Under the pieces are notes generated by a model. The model had not been told where the DNA came from. It was given only the letters and a program-made list of their open reading frames with translations, and did no database searches. Below are positions 6,575 through 9,018 of a DNA stretch of 9,018 nucleotides, one piece after another. The stretch covers positions 1 through 9,018 of the forward strand of contig WLOZ01000053.1 of the NCBI GenBank assembly GCA_009699025.1, written 5' to 3'. This stretch comes from Actinomycetota bacterium (GTDB taxonomy: Bacteria > Actinomycetota > Actinomycetes > S36-B12 > CAIYMF01). Position numbers and translations under genes: made by a program. How positions within the stretch are numbered: the stretch's first letter is position 1; each line of letters starts with the position of its first letter.

Positions 6575-7482
6575 CAGGTGTGCACCCTCAGGAATCGCTC
6601 GTTGGGGACGCCCTCGTAGTAGAAGACGGCACGGCCGAGGTTCTCCTCGGTCCAGGTGATCGTCGGGAAGTCGACGTCGGGGCGGTAGCCACCGGTGAAC
6701 ACCTCGTTGCGCGTGCCCAGCGGGTCGAAGAAGTAGATGGTGTTGCCGCGTGTGATGCCGTGCCGAGTGGGACCCGCGTCGACCGCGATGCCGTTGTAGG
6801 CGAGGATGTCGGCGCTGCGCCGCACGTGGTCCCAGTCGTCGAGCCAGTAGGCGAAGTGGTGCAGACCGCCGTTGGCACCGCGCACGAAGGCGAGGTCGTG
6901 GGGGCGGTGCGACCGCTCCATCCACACGGCCATCTGGTGGCCGTCGCCGTCGAGCAGCTGCTCAGTGAGCCGGAAGCCCATCACGTCCTGGAAGAACTTC
7001 GCCGACTCGCCCACCTCCTCAGCGGTAATCAGCAGGTGGTCCATGCGGGGCGGTGCGATGCCGGAGAGCCCCTCGACGTACACCGGCGGGTTCACTCGCG
7101 GTAGCGAGCTTCCGACCTTCTCGACGTCGGCGACGAGATCCATCGTGTGGCCGGTGGGGGTCGAGAAGCGGATGCTCTCACCCTGCCCGACGCTTTCGCC
7201 CTTGCTGATGCGCTGCACCGGGAAGCCGTACTGGGTGATCTTATTTTCGAGATCGGAGAGGTCGTCCTCATGCTCGACCTTGTACGTCATGCCACGGAAA
7301 CCGAGCCGGGGCGCGTACTCGAGCCGCAGTGAGTGGTGGTCGATCTCGTCCCAGCACTTGAGGTACACCGACGTGTCGTCGCGCTCGACCTCGAGCATGC
7401 CGATGACCTCGGTGTAGTAGGCGGTGGCCAGGTCGAGGTCGGTTACTTGCACGTCGACGTGGGACAGTCTCAGAACACCCAT
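6574..7482 (-). CDS. Extradiol ring-cleavage dioxygenase, catechol 2,3-dioxygenase type (copy 1)
   Basis: This 302-residue protein is the first gene of the leftward operon and a paralogue of the next gene. Metal ligands are His149 in RMDHLLI, His208/His209 in GLHHFAYW and Glu260 in GTRNEVFTGG. Catalytic residues His195 (SHRPHDLAF), His241 (PTRHGITRG) and Tyr250 (IYFFDP) are all in place. I chose the ATG at 7482, which has GAGGAG 9 bases upstream. A second ATG at 7491 would add Met-Thr-Pro but directly abuts the GAGGAG, so it is less likely. The frame remains open far upstream into the divergent gene, but that part has no dioxygenase similarity and crosses the promoter region. Two intact copies in one operon may have different substrate ranges or mix as hetero-oligomers. 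An aromatic with a free catechol is the expected substrate. Confidence 0.94.
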   Translation of the reverse strand: MGVLRLSHVDVQVTDLDLATAYYTEVIGMLEVERDDTSVYLKCWDEIDHHSLRLEYAPRLGFRGMTYKVEHEDDLSDLENKITQYGFPVQRISKGESVGQGESIRFSTPTGHTMDLVADVEKVGSSLPRVNPPVYVEGLSGIAPPRMDHLLITAEEVGESAKFFQDVMGFRLTEQLLDGDGHQMAVWMERSHRPHDLAFVRGANGGLHHFAYWLDDWDHVRRSADILAYNGIAVDAGPTRHGITRGNTIYFFDPLGTRNEVFTGGYRPDVDFPTITWTEENLGRAVFYYEGVPNERFLRVHT

Positions 7483-7488
7483 GGGTGT
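7475..7488. repeat. 14-bp perfect palindrome over the start codon
   Basis: ACACCCATGGGTGT reads the same on both strands and is centred on the start codon of the first dioxygenase gene. It has no loop, so it would not fold well as an RNA hairpin but could be bound by a dimeric protein. It does not resemble the TGTSCCG operator. It may be chance. Confidence 0.3.
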
Positions 7489-7491
7489 CAT

Positions 7492-7497
7492 CTCCTC
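7492..7497 (-). promoter_or_regulatory. Ribosome binding site deciding the dioxygenase start
   Basis: On the minus strand GAGGAG directly abuts the ATG at 7491 and lies 9 bases before the ATG at 7482. The spacing favours 7482 as the true start. Confidence 0.7.
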
Positions 7498-7534
7498 GTT
7501 GTGCTCGATGTCACGATCTGCTGTGGATTCTTGG

Positions 7535-7540
7535 ACCGTA
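7535..7540 (-). promoter_or_regulatory. Candidate -10 element of the leftward operon
   Basis: TACGGT on the minus strand (7540 to 7535) matches the TAnnnT pattern of actinobacterial -10 boxes. Its first base is 28 bases from the dyad axis (7568) of the operator at 7549-7587. The opposing box at 7596-7601 has exactly the same distance. There is no convincing -35 hexamer, as expected if a bound activator replaces it. A start near 7528 would give a leader of about 46 bases. Confidence 0.42.
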
Positions 7541-7548
7541 GCCCCGGT

Positions 7549-7587
7549 TGTCCCGCATGCTGGACCGTTGTGCCGCCATGCGGGACA
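7549..7587. promoter_or_regulatory. Composite operator in the divergent promoter (IclR-type three-half-site architecture)
   Basis: TGTCCCGCATG (7549-7559) and CATGCGGGACA (7577-7587) are perfect 11-bp reverse complements. Between them TGTGCCG (7569-7575) pairs with CGGGACA (7581-7587) at 5 bases spacing and is a direct repeat of the first half-site 20 bases away. Three half-sites, two forming a palindrome and one directly repeated, is the layout I recall for PcaU, an IclR-family regulator of protocatechuate degradation. The same layout recurs at 1465-1505. The site covers upstream parts of both divergent promoters, so the regulator could control the degradation operon and its own gene. Confidence 0.72.
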
Positions 7588-7595
7588 CGCTGGGG

Positions 7596-7601
7596 TACTG
7601 T
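7596..7601 (+). promoter_or_regulatory. Candidate -10 element for a leaderless transcript of the rightward operon
   Basis: TACTGT is followed by 6 bases and then the GTG at 7608. A transcript starting at 7608 would carry the GTG as its first codon, a common leaderless arrangement in actinobacteria. No -35 hexamer is seen; the operator ends 8 bases upstream. The box mirrors TACGGT at 7540-7535 across the axis at 7568. Confidence 0.48.
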
Positions 7602-7607
7602 GCCGAC

Positions 7608-8336
7608 GTGGCCACACCCCACCACTCGGACCCCTCGCAGGTCGAGCCCGCGGCGACCGCCGCCGGCAACGCCACGCCTGAGCAGATGCGGGCCGCGATG
7701 GCCGACTACGTGGCGGAGCTGCACGGTGCCTACCTCGACCAGGCTGCGCACCTGCCGCCCGGGGAGCGCGCCGAGCTACCCCTCGTTGCCGCTGGCACAT
7801 TCACCGTGGTCGCCGTCGGCACCCGGCACCTGCACGTGCTCGCCACCACCGCGCCGCTGCCCCGCCCCACCGGCCAGGAGGTCGAGATCTCCGGCCACGA
7901 CCGCGGCCTCACGTGGACGCTGCGCTTCTTCGACCCGGTGCTGGTGCCCGAGCTCGCTGCGATCGACGAGTCGGCGGGCCCTGATGCGCTGGCCGTGCGC
8001 CGCGCGGTCGGCGTGGCCGACGTCGTTTACCACGTGTCGCTCGCCCCCGGCGGGGGCCTGTCGGCGCACCACGCGCAGCATGCGGGCACAGGCCTCGCCA
8101 ACGCCCACACGTCGTCGGTTCGTGACTACGACGCGATGAGAGAACTCGTTCCGGGTCGGTCCGACCTCGTCGACGAGTTCGCGTCGGCGCAGCGCCTTGG
8201 CCTCGCCATCGCCGCACGACTGCTGGCGCGCGAACTGGTGCCTCGGAGCGCTTCGATTGATGCCGCCGACGACGCGGTGTCACTGCGCCGCGCCGTGCTC
8301 GCAAGCCTGCGCCTACCCGCGGATGACCACCCATGA
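7608..8336 (+). CDS. Unrecognised 242-residue protein, co-transcribed with the IclR regulator
   Basis: The frame is open with actinobacterial codon use from before 7557 to the TGA at 8334-8336. ATG codons at 7557 and 7578 lie inside the operator and have no ribosome binding site. I therefore prefer the GTG at 7608, directly after a -10-like TACTGT. I cannot assign a family. The protein has no signal peptide or membrane segment and looks soluble. A hydrophobic beta-rich stretch is seen at about 55-82 (LPLVAAGTFTVVAVGTRHLHVLAT). A histidine cluster, LSAHHAQHAGTGLANAH (151-167), follows a Gly-rich turn. The C-terminal third (about 187-235) looks helical. The stop overlaps the start of the IclR gene as ATGA, so the two are translationally coupled. 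It lies divergent from the ring-cleavage operon. Its role may be metabolic (an accessory or lyase-like enzyme) or in sensing; this is open. Confidence 0.75.
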   Translation: MATPHHSDPSQVEPAATAAGNATPEQMRAAMADYVAELHGAYLDQAAHLPPGERAELPLVAAGTFTVVAVGTRHLHVLATTAPLPRPTGQEVEISGHDRGLTWTLRFFDPVLVPELAAIDESAGPDALAVRRAVGVADVVYHVSLAPGGGLSAHHAQHAGTGLANAHTSSVRDYDAMRELVPGRSDLVDEFASAQRLGLAIAARLLARELVPRSASIDAADDAVSLRRAVLASLRLPADDHP

Positions 8337-9018
8337 CCCGGGCCACCGGGTCCGCGCCCCTGAGGCCGCGCGGCGACACCCAGGTGCTGGCCAGCGTGGC
8401 GAACGCGGCGCGGCTGCTGCGGGAGTTCGGCAAGGGTGACCCCGAGATCGGTGTCACCGAGCTATCGCGACGACTCGGGCTCGGCAAGAGCACCACCCAT
8501 CGCCTGCTGCACACGCTGGCGGTCGAGCGACTACTCGAGCAGGACCCCGAGACCGGTGCCTACCGGCTCGGACTCGCGATGCACGAACTCGGCGCCAGTG
8601 CACAGTCGCATCTCGACCTGCACCACGCCGCTAGCCCGGTGCTCGACCAACTGCGCAACATCACCCGCGAGACCGTTCAGGTTGCGGTACTCGACGGGCG
8701 CGAGGTGGTGTACGTCGAGCGGCGCGAGAGCCCCCAGACAATCCGGCTCTTCGGCCGCGTGGGCCACCGCAACTCGGCTCACTGCACCAGCACCGGCAAG
8801 GTGCTGCTGGCCTACCTCCCGCCCGAGGAACTCGACGCCCTGCTCGCGGGTTGGGAGCTGCCCAAGCGAACCCCCTTCACCGTCAACAGCACCACGGCGC
8901 TGCGCAAGCAGCTCACCCAGGTGCGCCAGCAGGGCTGGGCCGAGAACGTCAATGAGAGCGAGGTTGGCATCGCGAGCATCGCGGCTCCCATCCGCAACGT
9001 TTTCGGCCAGGTGATCGC
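8333..9018 (+). CDS. IclR-family transcriptional regulator (partial, runs off the right edge)
   Basis: An ATG at 8333, overlapping the previous stop by 4 bases, opens a frame without stops to the window end: 228 codons. The N-terminal winged helix-turn-helix is seen in VTELSRRLGLGKSTTHRLLHTL (about 41-62), followed by the wing, ETGAYRLG (73-80). The effector-binding domain follows, with VAVLDGREVVYVER (117-130), a conserved turn at HCTSTGKVLLAYL (150-162) and NESEVGIASIAAPIRN (207-222), which is typical of the family. IclR proteins usually have about 250-280 residues, so only the C-terminal end is missing. Many IclR members control aromatic catabolism (PcaU, PobR, CatR types) in response to a pathway compound. 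It is the only regulator in the window and the likely ligand of the operators at 7549-7587 and 1465-1505. It may also regulate its own operon. Confidence 0.93.
   Translation, partial: MTRATGSAPLRPRGDTQVLASVANAARLLREFGKGDPEIGVTELSRRLGLGKSTTHRLLHTLAVERLLEQDPETGAYRLGLAMHELGASAQSHLDLHHAASPVLDQLRNITRETVQVAVLDGREVVYVERRESPQTIRLFGRVGHRNSAHCTSTGKVLLAYLPPEELDALLAGWELPKRTPFTVNSTTALRKQLTQVRQQGWAENVNESEVGIASIAAPIRNVFGQVI

Noticed and set aside
7557..7580. ATG starts at 7557 or 7578 for the unrecognised rightward gene
   Set aside because: Both lie inside the operator repeat and lack a ribosome binding site. The GTG at 7608 fits a leaderless start 6 bases after a -10-like box.
7492..7800. Longer N-terminus for the first dioxygenase
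   Set aside because: It would cross the operator, both candidate promoters and the start of the divergent gene, and adds residues unlike any extradiol dioxygenase.
8436..9014. Alternative plus-strand frame inside the regulator gene
   Set aside because: The frame starting at 8333 gives a continuous IclR protein with helix-turn-helix and effector-domain signatures. The alternative frame is an Arg/Ser/Pro-rich shadow.

Overview
This 9 kb window looks like a piece of a high-GC actinobacterial chromosome or plasmid. Codon third positions are strongly G/C, genes overlap by ATGA and TGATG, and one gene appears to start on a leaderless GTG. It holds most of an aerobic aromatic-degradation cluster, and three of its genes form an ATP-dependent phosphotransfer and dephosphorylation module that is unusual beside ring-cleavage dioxygenases. 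There is no tRNA, rRNA, CRISPR array or insertion sequence that I can see.

Layout. Transcription runs in two directions from a divergent promoter region at about 7492-7607. Leftward (minus strand) come two tandem extradiol catechol 2,3-dioxygenase-type genes (6574-7482 and 5663-6574), a histidine-phosphatase-superfamily protein with a long N-terminal extension (4515-5639), a stand-alone PEP-synthase-type ATP-grasp subunit (3424-4518), and a 603-residue protein that ends in the PEP-synthase phosphohistidine swivel domain but has no PEP-binding barrel (1521-3332). A 183-base gap with strong inverted repeats follows, then a Rieske oxygenase large subunit (84-1337) and possibly the first 30 codons of a further gene (1-91). 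Rightward (plus strand) come an unrecognised 242-residue protein (7608-8336) and, overlapping it by 4 bases, an IclR-family regulator that runs off the right edge (8333-9018).

How it may work. The ATP-grasp subunit plus the swivel subunit together have the domain order of rifampin phosphotransferase (ATP-grasp, substrate domain, His domain). They also match the two-subunit phenylphosphate synthase of anaerobic phenol degraders and the CreH/CreI pair of Corynebacterium p-cresol catabolism. No anaerobic phenylphosphate carboxylase is present. The neighbours are instead O2-dependent enzymes and a phosphatase. I infer a route in which a phenolic substrate is phosphorylated, oxidised by the Rieske oxygenase, dephosphorylated to a catechol and cleaved by the extradiol enzymes. 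The substrate is unknown, and no electron-transfer partner for the Rieske protein lies in the window.

Regulation. A composite operator made of three TGTSCCG half-sites occurs twice: in the divergent promoter region (7549-7587) and upstream of the Rieske gene (1465-1505). Two half-sites form a palindrome and the third is a direct repeat, an arrangement reported for IclR-family regulators of aromatic catabolism such as PcaU. The IclR gene at the right edge is the obvious candidate to bind both.
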